Shown here in pieces: positions 8,636 to 19,447 of a stretch of 64,000 nucleotides of DNA. Source of the stretch: Streptomyces litmocidini (GTDB taxonomy: Bacteria > Actinomycetota > Actinomycetes > Streptomycetales > Streptomycetaceae); contig NZ_BMTQ01000002.1 of NCBI RefSeq assembly GCF_014649755.1, forward strand, positions 634,761-698,760, written 5' to 3'. Below the pieces are notes generated by a model. The model worked only from the letters and a program-made list of their open reading frames with translations, had not been told where the DNA came from and ran no database searches. The position numbers were made by a program, and so were the translations under genes. How positions within the stretch are numbered: the stretch's first letter is position 1; every line of letters starts with the position of its first letter.

Positions 8636-9190
8636 GTGAACGAGAAGGACATGGGCACCGACCTCCAGTCGGTGCTCATCACCAAGGAAGAGATCGACGC
8701 CAAGCTGGCAGAGCTGGCCGCGAAGATCGACGCGGAATACGCGGGCAAGGACCTGCTCATCGTCGGCGTCCTCAAGGGCGCCGTGATGGTGATGGCGGAT
8801 CTGGCACGCGCCCTTTCCACCCCCGTCACCATGGACTGGATGGCCGTCTCCTCCTACGGCGCCGGCACCCAGTCCTCGGGCGTCGTCCGGATCCTCAAGG
8901 ACCTCGACACCGACATCAAGGGCAAGCACGTCCTGATCGTCGAGGACATCATCGACTCCGGCCTGACCCTGTCCTGGCTGCTGTCGAACCTCGGCTCCCG
9001 CGAGCCCGCCTCCCTCGAGGTGTGCACCCTCCTGCGCAAGCCGGAGGCCGCCAAGGTCGCCATCGACGTCAAGTGGATCGGCTTCGACATCCCCAACGAG
9101 TTCGTCGTCGGCTACGGCCTCGACTACGCCGAGAAGTACCGGAACCTCCCGTTCGTCGGCACGCTCGCCCCCCACGTCTACGGCGGCTGA
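8636..9190 (+). CDS. hpt: Hypoxanthine phosphoribosyltransferase
   Basis: About 184 residues. The enzyme converts hypoxanthine or guanine plus PRPP to IMP or GMP in purine salvage. The PRPP-binding loop [14 protein letters not shown] is present, as are the [19 protein letters not shown]-terminal segment and a [27 protein letters not shown]-terminal hood. Start choice is uncertain: the GTG at 8636 ([10 protein letters not shown]) has a weak GAAAG upstream, a GTG at 8627 is also in frame, and the ATG at 8651 begins at MGTDLQSV. A hairpin after the stop separates it from ftsH. Confidence 0.95.
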   Translation: MNEKDMGTDLQSVLITKEEIDAKLAELAAKIDAEYAGKDLLIVGVLKGAVMVMADLARALSTPVTMDWMAVSSYGAGTQSSGVVRILKDLDTDIKGKHVLIVEDIIDSGLTLSWLLSNLGSREPASLEVCTLLRKPEAAKVAIDVKWIGFDIPNEFVVGYGLDYAEKYRNLPFVGTLAPHVYGG

Positions 9191-9215
9191 GACTTCGCCC
9201 CCTCGGGGAACCCGC

Positions 9216-9250
9216 ACCGCCTTCCCTCCGTTGAACCACGGGAAGGCGGT
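9216..9250 (+). terminator. Terminator downstream of hpt
   Basis: An 11-bp perfect inverted repeat (ACCGCCTTCCC at 9216-9226 with GGGAAGGCGGT at 9240-9250) lies 25 bp after the hpt stop. A small inner CCGT/ACGG pairing could shorten the loop. There is no U-run, as is usual for Streptomyces terminators. Confidence 0.6.
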
Positions 9251-9361
9251 CGCGGGCGACGATGCTGAGGTACCGTCCGAAGAACAGCTTTTTCACACAG
9301 CAGCTCTCACAGCAGCATTTTCCTACGGGCAGGAGGGACGGAGCGACACCGCTCCGTATGG

Positions 9362-11380
<2,019 letters not shown>

Positions 11381-11401
11381 CGCCCGGCACCCCGGAATGG
11401 A

Positions 11402-11441
11402 AGCCGCGCCCCCACAGGTTCTAGCCTGTGGGGGCGCGGCT
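11402..11441 (+). terminator. Terminator downstream of ftsH
   Basis: A perfect 17-bp inverted repeat (11402-11418 with 11425-11441) has a 6-nt TTCTAG loop and is followed by CTTT. It sits between ftsH and folE, so folE probably has its own promoter or depends on read-through. Confidence 0.85.
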
Positions 11442-11479
11442 CTTTCGCGCGCACACAGTCAGACGGAACGAGGCACAGG

Positions 11480-12085
11480 ATGACCGACCCGGTGACGCTG
11501 AACGGCGGGGGCACGATCGGCGAGTTCGACGAGAAGCGCGCCGAGAACGCCGTACGGGAGCTCCTCATCGCGGTCGGCGAGGACCCGGACCGCGAGGGGC
11601 TGCGCGATACGCCCGGCAGGGTGGCGCGGGCGTACAAGGAGATATTCGCGGGCCTGTGGCAGGAGCCCGAGGACGTCCTGACGACCACGTTCGACCTGGG
11701 CCACGACGAGATGGTGCTGGTCAAGGACATCGAGGTGTACTCGACCTGTGAGCACCACCTCGTGCCCTTCCGCGGGGTCGCCCACGTGGGCTACATCCCG
11801 TCCACGTCGGGCAAGATAACCGGCCTGTCGAAGCTGGCGCGCCTCGTGGACGTCTACGCCCGTCGTCCCCAGGTGCAGGAGCGGCTCACCACGCAGGTGG
11901 CGGACTCGCTGATGGAGATACTGGAGCCGCGCGGCGTGATCGTGGTCTTCGAGTGCGAGCACATGTGCATGTCGATGCGGGGCATCCGCAAGCCGGGCGC
12001 GAAGACCATCACCTCGGCCGTCCGGGGCCAGCTGCGCGACCCCGCGACCCGTGCCGAGGCGATGAGCCTCATCATGGCGCGCTGA
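11480..12085 (+). CDS. folE: GTP cyclohydrolase I
   Basis: The 201-residue product converts GTP to dihydroneopterin triphosphate, the first step of tetrahydrofolate synthesis. The zinc ligands are visible: Cys90 and His93 in [10 protein letters not shown], and Cys163 in [11 protein letters not shown]. The [17 protein letters not shown] and [17 protein letters not shown] segments are typical. The remaining folate genes (folP, folB, folK) lie just downstream on the opposite strand, so the pathway is clustered though not a single operon. The ribosome-binding site is weak (GAGGCACAGG). Confidence 0.96.
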   Translation: MTDPVTLNGGGTIGEFDEKRAENAVRELLIAVGEDPDREGLRDTPGRVARAYKEIFAGLWQEPEDVLTTTFDLGHDEMVLVKDIEVYSTCEHHLVPFRGVAHVGYIPSTSGKITGLSKLARLVDVYARRPQVQERLTTQVADSLMEILEPRGVIVVFECEHMCMSMRGIRKPGAKTITSAVRGQLRDPATRAEAMSLIMAR

Positions 12086-12094
12086 GCGCCCGTC

Positions 12095-12586
12095 TCACTG
12101 ACTTTCGGCCCGGGCCTTGCCCGGGCCGTTGTCGTCGTCCTCCGGGAGCTTGCAGACGCGTTCCAGGAAGAGGGCGGCGGCGATGACGGCGATGCCCGCC
12201 GCGACCGAGCAGGCCGCGTAGAGGGCCTGGTCGCGGCGGGCGGGGACGTCGAGGGAGCCGAGGAGGAAGACGCCCGTGCCGCCGTACATGCCGGCGACGA
12301 GGGCGGCGACGAGGGCGCTCGCCTGGCCAAAGACCACCGCGCGGGCCGCCATCAGGGGCTCGACGCCCTTGGCGCCGGGGCGCCGCTCGCGCTGGGCCTT
12401 GAGGCGGGCGCGGAGGGAGAGGGCGGTGGCGGTGATGACGACGGCGATGACGGCGAGGACGATGGGCGCGGCGATCGGCACGCTGGGGAGGGTGCCGATC
12501 GAGTCCCAGAGGCGGGCGGCGCCCCAGGAGAGGATGCCGGCGACCAGGAACAGTCCGGTGAGTACCTTCAGCCGCAGTTGTTTCAC
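12095..12586 (-). CDS. DUF3180 membrane protein
   Basis: The 163-residue product has four hydrophobic segments (about 8-25, 38-56, 82-105 and 122-142) with a basic loop after the second and a charged tail. It fits DUF3180, a family of unknown function usually found immediately downstream of folK in actinobacteria, as here. The GTG at 12586 has AAGGA about 6 nt upstream. It is the last gene of the leftward folate cluster. A role in folate metabolism is only suggested by position. Confidence 0.83.
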   Translation of the reverse strand: MKQLRLKVLTGLFLVAGILSWGAARLWDSIGTLPSVPIAAPIVLAVIAVVITATALSLRARLKAQRERRPGAKGVEPLMAARAVVFGQASALVAALVAGMYGGTGVFLLGSLDVPARRDQALYAACSVAAGIAVIAAALFLERVCKLPEDDDNGPGKARAESQ

Positions 12587-12646
12587 CGGGTGTCCTTCGT
12601 GTGGTCGTCGGTCGTGGTCGCCGGGCGGTCTCCCCGAGCGTAACGA

Positions 12647-13246
12647 CTACTCGGGCGGACGGAGTTCCAGGTCGGCACGGGGAGTGACGCCTTCGTGGCC
12701 GAGGGCGGTGAGGAGGTCGGCGATCGGGCCGTGGCCGGGGATCCGGGCGTCGGGGTCGACGTCGTGCCAGGGGACGAGGACGAAGGCGCGCTGGTGGGCG
12801 CGGGGGTGGGGGAGGGTGAGGACGGGGTCGTCGGAGACGACGTCCGCGTACGTCACGATGTCGACGTCGAGGGTGCGGGCGCCCCAGCGTTCCTCGCGGA
12901 CGCGGTGGAAGGCCTCTTCGACGGCGTGGGCCCGTTCCAGGAGGGAGGAGGGCGGGAGCGTCGTCTTCACGAGGGCGATGGCGTTGAGGTAGGAGGGCTG
13001 GGTGTCGGGTTCGACGCCCCAGGGGGCGGTCTCGTAGACGGGGGAGACGGCTTTGACCCGCAGGCCGGGCGTGTCGCCGAGGGCGTCGATGGCGCCCTGG
13101 AGGGTCTCCAGGCGGTTGCCGAGGTTGGCGCCGAGGGCGAGGACGGCCCAGCGGGGGTTGGAGAGGGTGGTGTCGGCCGCGTCGACGGTGGCGACGACGG
13201 AGGCCGGTACGGGCTGGACGGTGGGGTCGCTCTGCGTCGGCTTCAT
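12647..13246 (-). CDS. folK: 2-amino-4-hydroxy-6-hydroxymethyldihydropteridine pyrophosphokinase
   Basis: The 199-residue product transfers pyrophosphate from ATP to hydroxymethyldihydropterin in folate synthesis. The HPPK domain begins at about residue 33 (AVLALGANLGNRLETL). It contains SPVYETAPWGV, REERWGARTLDVDIV with the Mg-binding D-x-D, and HPRAHQRAFVLVPW. About 30 low-complexity residues precede it. The ATG at 13246 overlaps the folB stop (ATGA), so the two genes are translationally coupled. Confidence 0.94.
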   Translation of the reverse strand: MKPTQSDPTVQPVPASVVATVDAADTTLSNPRWAVLALGANLGNRLETLQGAIDALGDTPGLRVKAVSPVYETAPWGVEPDTQPSYLNAIALVKTTLPPSSLLERAHAVEEAFHRVREERWGARTLDVDIVTYADVVSDDPVLTLPHPRAHQRAFVLVPWHDVDPDARIPGHGPIADLLTALGHEGVTPRADLELRPPE

Positions 13247-13602
13247 CGTCGGCTCCGGGTGATCGTGATGGTCACGTCGTCGAAGGGCACCGTGATGGGT
13301 GCGTCGGGTTTGTGGACGACGACCTCCACCTCTTGTACCCCGGTGTGGCTGAGGCATTGCTGGGCGATGCGCTCGGCGAGGGTTTCGATGAGGTCGACGG
13401 GCTCGCCCTGGACGACGTCGACGACCTCTTCGGCGACGATGCCGTAGTGCACCGTCTTGGTGAGGTCGTCGTCGGCGGCGGCCGGGCGGGTGTCCAGGCC
13501 GAGGACCAGGTCCACGATGAAGGTCTGGCCCTCCTCGCGCTCCTTGGGGAAGACGCCGTGGTGGCCCCGGGCCTTGAGGCCGCGCAGCGCGACACGATCC
13601 AC
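13243..13602 (-). CDS. folB: Dihydroneopterin aldolase
   Basis: The 119-residue product cleaves dihydroneopterin to hydroxymethyldihydropterin and glycolaldehyde. The family segments DRVALRGLKARGHHGVFPKEREEGQ, the conserved VHYGIVAEEV strand-helix and the VHKPDAPI end are present. The GTG at 13602 has AGGAG 8 nt upstream, which decides the start; the open frame to 13668 is not conserved. It overlaps folK by 4 bp. Confidence 0.94.
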   Translation of the reverse strand: MDRVALRGLKARGHHGVFPKEREEGQTFIVDLVLGLDTRPAAADDDLTKTVHYGIVAEEVVDVVQGEPVDLIETLAERIAQQCLSHTGVQEVEVVVHKPDAPITVPFDDVTITITRSRR

Positions 13603-13723
13603 GCGAATCACTCCTGCTGTCGTAGTTCGGGTGGCCACGCAGCCGGGTGCGGACGGCCGGGTGTCCACTTCGAATCTACCTGCGGGGGCCGACAGCGCTT
13701 GCCCGTGGGGGGCCGGGGGTGGG

Positions 13724-14212
13724 TCAGGCGGGGGGTTCGGTGGGTTCGGTGCCGGGTCCGGTGCCGTCCGTCTCCTCGGTCTCGCCGAGGACGGGGGAGG
13801 CGTGGTGGGACCAGATGCGCCAGCCCGCGGGTGTGCGGCGGAACACGTTGGTGGCGACGACGAGCTGGCCGACGAGGGGGCCGAGTTCGGCGCCGTCCTC
13901 GGCGGGTCCGCCGCTGAGGATGTTCTCGGTGCAGGTGACGAGGGCGGTGTCGTGGGCGAGGGAGATCCGCAGGTCGGTGAGGAAGAACTGGATGTAGTCG
14001 GTGTTCGCCATGATCAGGGCGTACGAGCGGAGGACCTCGCCGCGGCCGGTGAGGACGGGCCAGCCGGGGTGGACGCAGGTGACGGGGGTGGTGTCGTCGT
14101 CGAGCCAGAGGGTGGCGAGGCCTTCGAAGTCGCCGGTCTCCATGGCCTCGTAGAAGGCGGTGTTGGCGGCTTCGACGGCTGCTTCGTCGGTGGCCGGGTC
14201 GGTGCGGCTCAC
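13724..14212 (-). CDS. NTF2-like (SnoaL-type) fold protein
   Basis: The 162-residue product has the nuclear transport factor 2-like cone fold: an N-terminal helix pair (EAAVEAANTAFYEAMETGDFEGLATLW), CVHPGWPVLTGRGEVLRSY, and three long strands ending in TNVFRRTPAGWRIWSHHASP. The C-terminal 20 residues are a low-complexity acidic tail. It is placed between folP and folB and begins with a GTG overlapping the folP stop (GTGA). Co-translation with folP suggests a link to folate metabolism, but no function is established. Confidence 0.82.
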   Translation of the reverse strand: MSRTDPATDEAAVEAANTAFYEAMETGDFEGLATLWLDDDTTPVTCVHPGWPVLTGRGEVLRSYALIMANTDYIQFFLTDLRISLAHDTALVTCTENILSGGPAEDGAELGPLVGQLVVATNVFRRTPAGWRIWSHHASPVLGETEETDGTGPGTEPTEPPA

Positions 14213-15069
14213 GCGGCTCCTTCGACGGCCCTGGCGACGCGTACGGCGTCGGCGGTGGCGCGCACTTCGTGGACGCGGACGGCCCATGCGCCGGTGTGGG
14301 CGGCGATGGCGGAGACGGCGGCGGTGGCGGCGTCGCGTTCGCGGGCGGGGGGCGGGGTGGAGCCTTCGCGGGTGAGGACGTGGCCGAGGAAGCGTTTGCG
14401 GGAGGCGGCGACGAGGAGGGGGCGGCCGAGGGCGCGGAGCTCGGGGAGGTGGGCGACGAGGGCGAGGTCGTGGGGGGCGAGTTTGGCGAAGCCGAGGCCG
14501 GGGTCGACGACGATGCGTTCGGGGGCGATGCCGCCGTCGACGACGGCTTCCATGCGGGTGCGGAGTTCGGCGAGGACTTCGCGGACGACGTCGTCGTAGA
14601 CGGCGAGTCTGTTCATGTCGTGGCTGAAGCCGCGCCAGTGCATGACGACGAAGGGGACTTCGGCGGCGGCGACGGCGGGGACCATGGCGGGGTCGGCGAG
14701 GCCGCCGCTGACGTCGTTGACGAGGACGGCGCCGGCTTCGACGGCACGGGCGGCGACGGTGGCGCGCATGGTGTCGACGGAGACGGTGACGCCTTCGGCG
14801 GCGAGGCCGCGGACGACGGGGATGACGCGGCGGAGTTCTTCTTCCTCGTCGACGCGGGTGGCGCCGGGGCGGGTGGATTCGCCGCCGACGTCGACGAGGT
14901 CGGCGCCTTCGGCGACCAGGTGGAGGCCGTGTTTGACGGCGGCCGTGGTGTCGAACCAGCGGCCGCCGTCGGAGAAGGAGTCGGGGGTCACGTTGACCAC
15001 GCCCATGACCGCGCAGCGGTCCCACTCCGGCAGGCCCTGGGCCGTGCCCCGGTCGATCGTCGTACTCAT
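14209..15069 (-). CDS. folP: Dihydropteroate synthase
   Basis: The 286-residue product condenses p-aminobenzoate with hydroxymethyldihydropterin pyrophosphate and is the sulfonamide target. Signatures: MGVVNVTPDSFSDGGRW, GADLVDVGGESTRPGA, VLVNDVSGGL, the DPGLGFAK loop and SRKRFLG for phosphate binding. It is the first gene of the leftward folate cluster. The ATG at 15069 is the only sensible start. Confidence 0.95.
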   Translation of the reverse strand: MSTTIDRGTAQGLPEWDRCAVMGVVNVTPDSFSDGGRWFDTTAAVKHGLHLVAEGADLVDVGGESTRPGATRVDEEEELRRVIPVVRGLAAEGVTVSVDTMRATVAARAVEAGAVLVNDVSGGLADPAMVPAVAAAEVPFVVMHWRGFSHDMNRLAVYDDVVREVLAELRTRMEAVVDGGIAPERIVVDPGLGFAKLAPHDLALVAHLPELRALGRPLLVAASRKRFLGHVLTREGSTPPPARERDAATAAVSAIAAHTGAWAVRVHEVRATADAVRVARAVEGAA

Positions 15070-15139
15070 GTGTCCAGCGTAGGGCCCAGGGGTGATATCA
15101 GGCCGCGTGGAGGGGCCGCCCGGGCGGGGCGTGCTGGGG

Positions 15140-16975
15140 TCAGGCGGCTCGGACCTCGTGGTCGGCCGTCCGGGCGGGGGTGAGGTGGGCGCAGGTGCGG
15201 GGGGCCGGGGCGGGGCGGCGGCGGGTGAAGGGGCGGGGCAGGGAGAGGTTCACGAAGCCTTCGGCCTGCATGGCGGCGAGGCCGATGCGGGGGAGGTCGC
15301 GGCTTTTGCGGTAGACGACGAAACGGGGTTCCCAGCGTGGCTGGAACTTGGCGTTGAATTTGTAGAGCGATTCGATCTGGAACCAGCGGGAGAGGAAGAC
15401 GAGGAGTCCGCGCCAGATGCGGAGGACGGGGCCGGCGCCGATCTTCTCGCCGCGGGCGAGGGCGGCGCGGAACATGGCGAAGTTGAGGGACACGCGGGTG
15501 ATGCCGAGGCCGGGGGAGGCCTGGAGGGCGGCGACGATGAGGAGCTCGTTCATGCCGGGGTCGGCGGAGCGGTCGCGGCGCATGAGTTCGAGGGACATGC
15601 CGTCGGGGCCCCAGGGCACGAAGTGGATGATCGCTTTGAGGTCGCCGTAGGGGGAGGCGTCGTCGTCCTTGTGGGCGGTCGCTATGACGGCGTCGCCGTC
15701 TCCGGGGGCGCCGATGCGGCCGAGGGCCATGGAGAAGCCGCGCTCGGTGTCGGTGCCGCGCCAGTCGGCGGCGGCGTGGCGGAGGCGTTCGAGCTCGTCG
15801 TCGTCGAGGTCACGGACGCGGCGGACCTGGGTGGTGTAGCCGTTGCGTTCGATGCGTTTGACCATTTGGCGGACGTTGCGCATGGCGCGGCCGGAGAGGG
15901 AGAAATCCGCGACGTCGACGACCGCCTCGTCGCCGAGTTCGAGGGCGTCGAGGCCGGTTTCGCGGGTCCAGACCTGGCCGCCGGTCTCGGAGCAGCCCAT
16001 GACGGCGGGGGTCCAGGAGTGGGCTTTGGCTTCGTCCATGAAGCGTTCGATGGCGCCGGGCCAGGCTTCGACGTCGCCGATGGGGTCGCCGCTGGCGAGC
16101 ATGACGCCGGAGACGACGCGGTAGCAGACGGCGGCTTTGCCGCTGGGGGAGAAGACGACGCCCTTGTCGCGGCGGAGGGCGAAGTGGCCGAGGGAGTCGC
16201 GGCCGCCGTGCTGGTCGAGGAGGGCGCGGAGGCGGGTCTCGTCCTCGTCGGTGAGGCGGGCGGCGGGGTGTTCGGGGCGGAAGGCCAGGTAGATGGTGGT
16301 GAGGGCGGTGAGCATGCCGAGGGCGCCGAGGGAGTAGCCGACGGTCCAGTCGACGCCCTTGGTGTAGCCGACGGGGCCTTCGATGCCGAGGAGTCCGTAG
16401 AGGACGTGTTCGAGGCGGTCGGCGAGGCTGGGGCTGCCGATGACGCGGTGGGGGTGGGCGCTGACGATGACGAGGCCGAGGGCGATGGATCCGGCGCCCA
16501 TGAGGACGAAGTTGGCGAGGGCTCGCCAGCGGCTGCGGGGGTCGGGGAGGGCGGCGAACTCGCCTCGGTGACGTACGAGGAGTGCGAGGAGTACGAGGGA
16601 GAGGAGGGCGCCGAGGGCGGAGTGGCGCCAGACGAATTGGGCGGCGGCGCCGAGGGGGAGGAGGACGACGGCGGCGCGCCAGGCGCGGCGTTTGTGCCGC
16701 TTGAGGCCGTGGGCGAGGAGCAGGAGGAGGACGCCGGCGCTCAGGGAGAGGGCGGCGGAGAGGGGGCCGAGGGTGCCGGGGAGGACTTCGGCGACGGCGT
16801 GCATGCGGCTGGTCCGGAAGCGGGGGAAGACTCCGGCGGCGATGTCGATGAGGCCGATGACGGTGCAGGCCGTGCCGACGTGGGCGGGGACGCTCTCGGG
16901 GCGGGGGCCGCGGAGAATCCGCCGCATCCGAACCGGAACCAATCCCGATTTGTCCCCATCTACCGTGACAGACAT
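15140..16975 (-). CDS. MprF-like phosphatidylglycerol lysyltransferase domain membrane protein
   Basis: The 611-residue product has an N-terminal half (about 25-270) with six or seven hydrophobic segments and a C-terminal DUF2156 domain (about 280-560). That domain has VCYRVVSGVMLASGDPIG, the LGDEAVVDVADFSLSGRAMRNVRQMVKR region and LELMRRDRSADPGMNELLIV. MprF and LysX use this domain to transfer lysine or alanine from charged tRNA to phosphatidylglycerol, which protects against cationic peptides. No lysyl-tRNA synthetase module is fused, unlike mycobacterial LysX. Divergent from the esterase at 17141. Confidence 0.85.
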   Translation of the reverse strand: MSVTVDGDKSGLVPVRMRRILRGPRPESVPAHVGTACTVIGLIDIAAGVFPRFRTSRMHAVAEVLPGTLGPLSAALSLSAGVLLLLLAHGLKRHKRRAWRAAVVLLPLGAAAQFVWRHSALGALLSLVLLALLVRHRGEFAALPDPRSRWRALANFVLMGAGSIALGLVIVSAHPHRVIGSPSLADRLEHVLYGLLGIEGPVGYTKGVDWTVGYSLGALGMLTALTTIYLAFRPEHPAARLTDEDETRLRALLDQHGGRDSLGHFALRRDKGVVFSPSGKAAVCYRVVSGVMLASGDPIGDVEAWPGAIERFMDEAKAHSWTPAVMGCSETGGQVWTRETGLDALELGDEAVVDVADFSLSGRAMRNVRQMVKRIERNGYTTQVRRVRDLDDDELERLRHAAADWRGTDTERGFSMALGRIGAPGDGDAVIATAHKDDDASPYGDLKAIIHFVPWGPDGMSLELMRRDRSADPGMNELLIVAALQASPGLGITRVSLNFAMFRAALARGEKIGAGPVLRIWRGLLVFLSRWFQIESLYKFNAKFQPRWEPRFVVYRKSRDLPRIGLAAMQAEGFVNLSLPRPFTRRRPAPAPRTCAHLTPARTADHEVRAA

Positions 16976-17140
16976 GGCTTCCCGTACTTCTCGTGGTCCT
17001 GCGCAGGGTCTTTGACTCCGGTCGGGCCCCGAGGCGCGTTCGGTGGGCCGTTCCGGCTGGTGCGCCTTCTATGACGACGGCGTACCGGACCGGGTTCATT
17101 CGTCCACAGGAAAATCTCGGAAAGAAGGCTCGGTCGTCTC

Positions 17141-18253
17141 ATGGGTCTCACCAGCGACAAAGTCCTCGTGTCGGCCGTGGTGCTGGCCGTGGCGCTGTTC
17201 CTGGCCACGGTCTGGCTGTGGCCGAGGCTGGCGCGGCGCGGCTGGCGGCCGGTCGCGGGCCGGGTGGGGCTGCTGCTCGTGACGCAGGTGGTGCTGTTCG
17301 CGACGGTGGGGCTGGCGGCGAACCGGTCGTTCCTCTTCTACGGTTCCTGGGCCGATCTGTTCGGGCAGGAGCAGGAGATGGGGGTGGTCGTCGACCACGC
17401 GGCCGGCTCGAAGCACCTCCGGGTGCTGGGGACGCAGGCGCTGGACGTGCCGGGCGGCGGCCGTCCTTCGGTCGGGGGGCAGATCCAGAAGGTCATGGTG
17501 GCGGGCGGCCGCTCGGGGATCGTCTCGCCGGCCTACGTGTACCTGCCGCCCGAGTACTTCCAGCCGCAGTACGCCAAACGGACGTTCCCGGCCTCCGTGG
17601 TGCTCACGGGGTATCCGGGGATGGCGGAGAACCTGCTCAAGGGACTCAACTATCCGAAGACGGCGTACCTCCAGGCGAAGGCGGGACGGATGCAGCCGAT
17701 GATCCTGGTGATGCTGCGTCCGACGGTGGCGCCGCCGAGGGACACCGAGTGCGTGGACGTTCCGGGGGGCCCGCAGACGGAGACCTTCTTCGCCCAGGAC
17801 CTGCCGAAGGCGGTCTCGGAGACGTACCGGGTGGGGAAGAGGGCGCGGAACTGGGGGTTCATGGGGAACTCGACGGGCGGCTACTGCGCCCTGAAGATGG
17901 CGCTCCACCACCCGGACCGGTTCATGGCGGGGGTGGGTTTCTCCGCGTACTACCGGGCGGCGGAGGACGTCACGACGGGGGACCTGTTCCACGGGGACGA
18001 CGGGCTGCGCAAGCGGGGCGACCTGCTGTGGAGCCTGGATCACCGGCCGCGGGGGGAGACGTCGCTCCTGGTGACCTCGTCGAAGCGGGGCGAGGGCAAC
18101 CTGAAGGAGACGCGGCGGTTCATCCGGAAGGCGAAGAGCCCGGTGACGGTCTCGTCGATCATCCTCGACAGCGGTGGCCACAACTTCAACACGTGGAACC
18201 GCGAGCTGCCGCCGGGCCTGATCTGGATGGGCGGAAGGCTCAGCGCGAACTAG
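17141..18253 (+). CDS. Membrane-anchored esterase, alpha/beta hydrolase (EstA/antigen 85-like)
   Basis: The 370-residue product has two N-terminal hydrophobic segments (about 8-28 and 42-60) that place the catalytic part outside the membrane. An esterase-D/antigen 85-like alpha/beta hydrolase domain follows. The nucleophile elbow is GNSTGGY with the serine at about residue 247; the likely catalytic histidine is in DSGGHNFNTW near residue 348. PAYVYLPPEYF and HHPDRFMAGVGFSAYYR are also family-like. A GAAAGAAGG site precedes the ATG. The substrate is unknown; position beside the MprF-like gene hints at envelope lipid or polymer metabolism. Confidence 0.85.
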   Translation: MGLTSDKVLVSAVVLAVALFLATVWLWPRLARRGWRPVAGRVGLLLVTQVVLFATVGLAANRSFLFYGSWADLFGQEQEMGVVVDHAAGSKHLRVLGTQALDVPGGGRPSVGGQIQKVMVAGGRSGIVSPAYVYLPPEYFQPQYAKRTFPASVVLTGYPGMAENLLKGLNYPKTAYLQAKAGRMQPMILVMLRPTVAPPRDTECVDVPGGPQTETFFAQDLPKAVSETYRVGKRARNWGFMGNSTGGYCALKMALHHPDRFMAGVGFSAYYRAAEDVTTGDLFHGDDGLRKRGDLLWSLDHRPRGETSLLVTSSKRGEGNLKETRRFIRKAKSPVTVSSIILDSGGHNFNTWNRELPPGLIWMGGRLSAN

Positions 18254-18296
18254 GCCCCGCCTTCCGGATCACGCCGGGCTCGTGGCCGGGCGGGGC
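18254..18296. terminator. Bidirectional terminator between convergent genes
   Basis: GCCCCGCC (18254-18261) pairs with GGCGGGGC (18289-18296) around a 27-nt loop in the 44-bp gap between the esterase gene and the leftward ABC ATPase gene. It could serve both. Confidence 0.5.
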
Positions 18297-18297
18297 T

Positions 18298-19305
18298 CTA
18301 CGGGCGCGCTCCGGGGTCCGTGGGTGCCGTGGCCCGGCGCAGGGCGCGGTGGACGCCGGCCGGGGTGAGGACGCCGAGCGGCCGGCCGTCGTCGCCGGTG
18401 ACGGTGAGGCGGCCGCCGTCGTGCTGGAGGAGCGTGGCGAGGGCGTCCTTGAGGGAGGTCCCGAGGGGTACCCGGGGGTCGCCCTGGCCTCCCCCGGGGG
18501 CCCCGGCGTACCGCTCGGTGCCCTCTGTCCAGGAGTCGAGGTCGGTTTCGGTGACGGGGGTGACCGCGAGCCGCTTGAGGCCGCGGTCGCTGCCGACGAA
18601 GTCCGCGACGTAGGGGGTGGCGGGGGAGCCGAGGACGGTGGCGGGCGTGTCGAACTGTTCGATGCGCCCTTGTCCGTAGACGGCCATGCGGTCGCCCATG
18701 CGGACGGCCTCCTCGATGTCGTGGGTGACGAGGAGGACCGTCTTGCGGACGGTGGCCTGGAGGGCGAGGAACTCGTTCTGGAGGCGCTCGCGGACGACGG
18801 GGTCGACGGCGCCGAAGGGCTCGTCCATGAGGAGGACGGGCGGGTCGGCGGCGAGCGCGCGGGCGACGCCGACGCGCTGGCGCTGGCCGCCGGAGAGCTG
18901 GGCGGGGTAGCGGGGGCCGTGGACGGCCGGGTCGAGGCCGACGAGTTCGAGGAGTTCGGCGGCACGCGCGCGTGCGGCGGTCTTCTTCCAGCCGAGGAGG
19001 GCGGGGACGGTCGCGGTGTTGTCGAGGACCGTGCGGTGGGGGAAGAGTCCGACCTGCTGGATGACGTACCCGATCTTGCGGCGCAGGGCGACCGGGTCGA
19101 CGCCGGCGACGTCCTGGCCGTCGACGAGGACGCGGCCCGAGGTCGGTTCCACGAGCCGGTTCACCATCATCATCGTCGTCGTCTTGCCGCAGCCGGAGGG
19201 GCCGACCAGGGTGACGAGTTCGCCCTCGGCGACCTCGAAGGAGAGGTCGTCGACGGCCGTGGTGCCGTCGTCGTACCGCTTGGTCACGCGTTCGAACCGG
19301 ATCAT
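18298..19305 (-). CDS. ABC transporter ATP-binding protein, glycine betaine/choline (OpuCA/ProV-type)
   Basis: The 335-residue product is the ATPase of an osmoprotectant-type importer. It has Walker A GPSGCGKTT (about 35-43), the QQVGLFPHRTV Q-loop region, signature LSGGQRQRVGVARALA and Walker B LLMDEPFGAVD. The C-terminal third ends with a CBS-like segment (LGTSLKDALATLL to GRPLGVLTPAGVHRAL). CBS domains in OpuA-type ATPases sense ionic strength or nucleotides; a single partial copy is visible here. It is divergent from the permease genes it should partner. Confidence 0.9.
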   Translation of the reverse strand: MIRFERVTKRYDDGTTAVDDLSFEVAEGELVTLVGPSGCGKTTTMMMVNRLVEPTSGRVLVDGQDVAGVDPVALRRKIGYVIQQVGLFPHRTVLDNTATVPALLGWKKTAARARAAELLELVGLDPAVHGPRYPAQLSGGQRQRVGVARALAADPPVLLMDEPFGAVDPVVRERLQNEFLALQATVRKTVLLVTHDIEEAVRMGDRMAVYGQGRIEQFDTPATVLGSPATPYVADFVGSDRGLKRLAVTPVTETDLDSWTEGTERYAGAPGGGQGDPRVPLGTSLKDALATLLQHDGGRLTVTGDDGRPLGVLTPAGVHRALRRATAPTDPGARP

Positions 19306-19447
19306 GGTTCCCCATTCTGTCCCCCGGGCGGCGGGAGTGTGTGAAGGGCGTGTTGCCGCATTGTGGCGAGTCTCGGGGATTGTCGGTGGCGGGGGTTAGG
19401 GTCGTCACACAAGAGTTCGGGAGGGCGGGCGACCCGGGGGAGGGACG

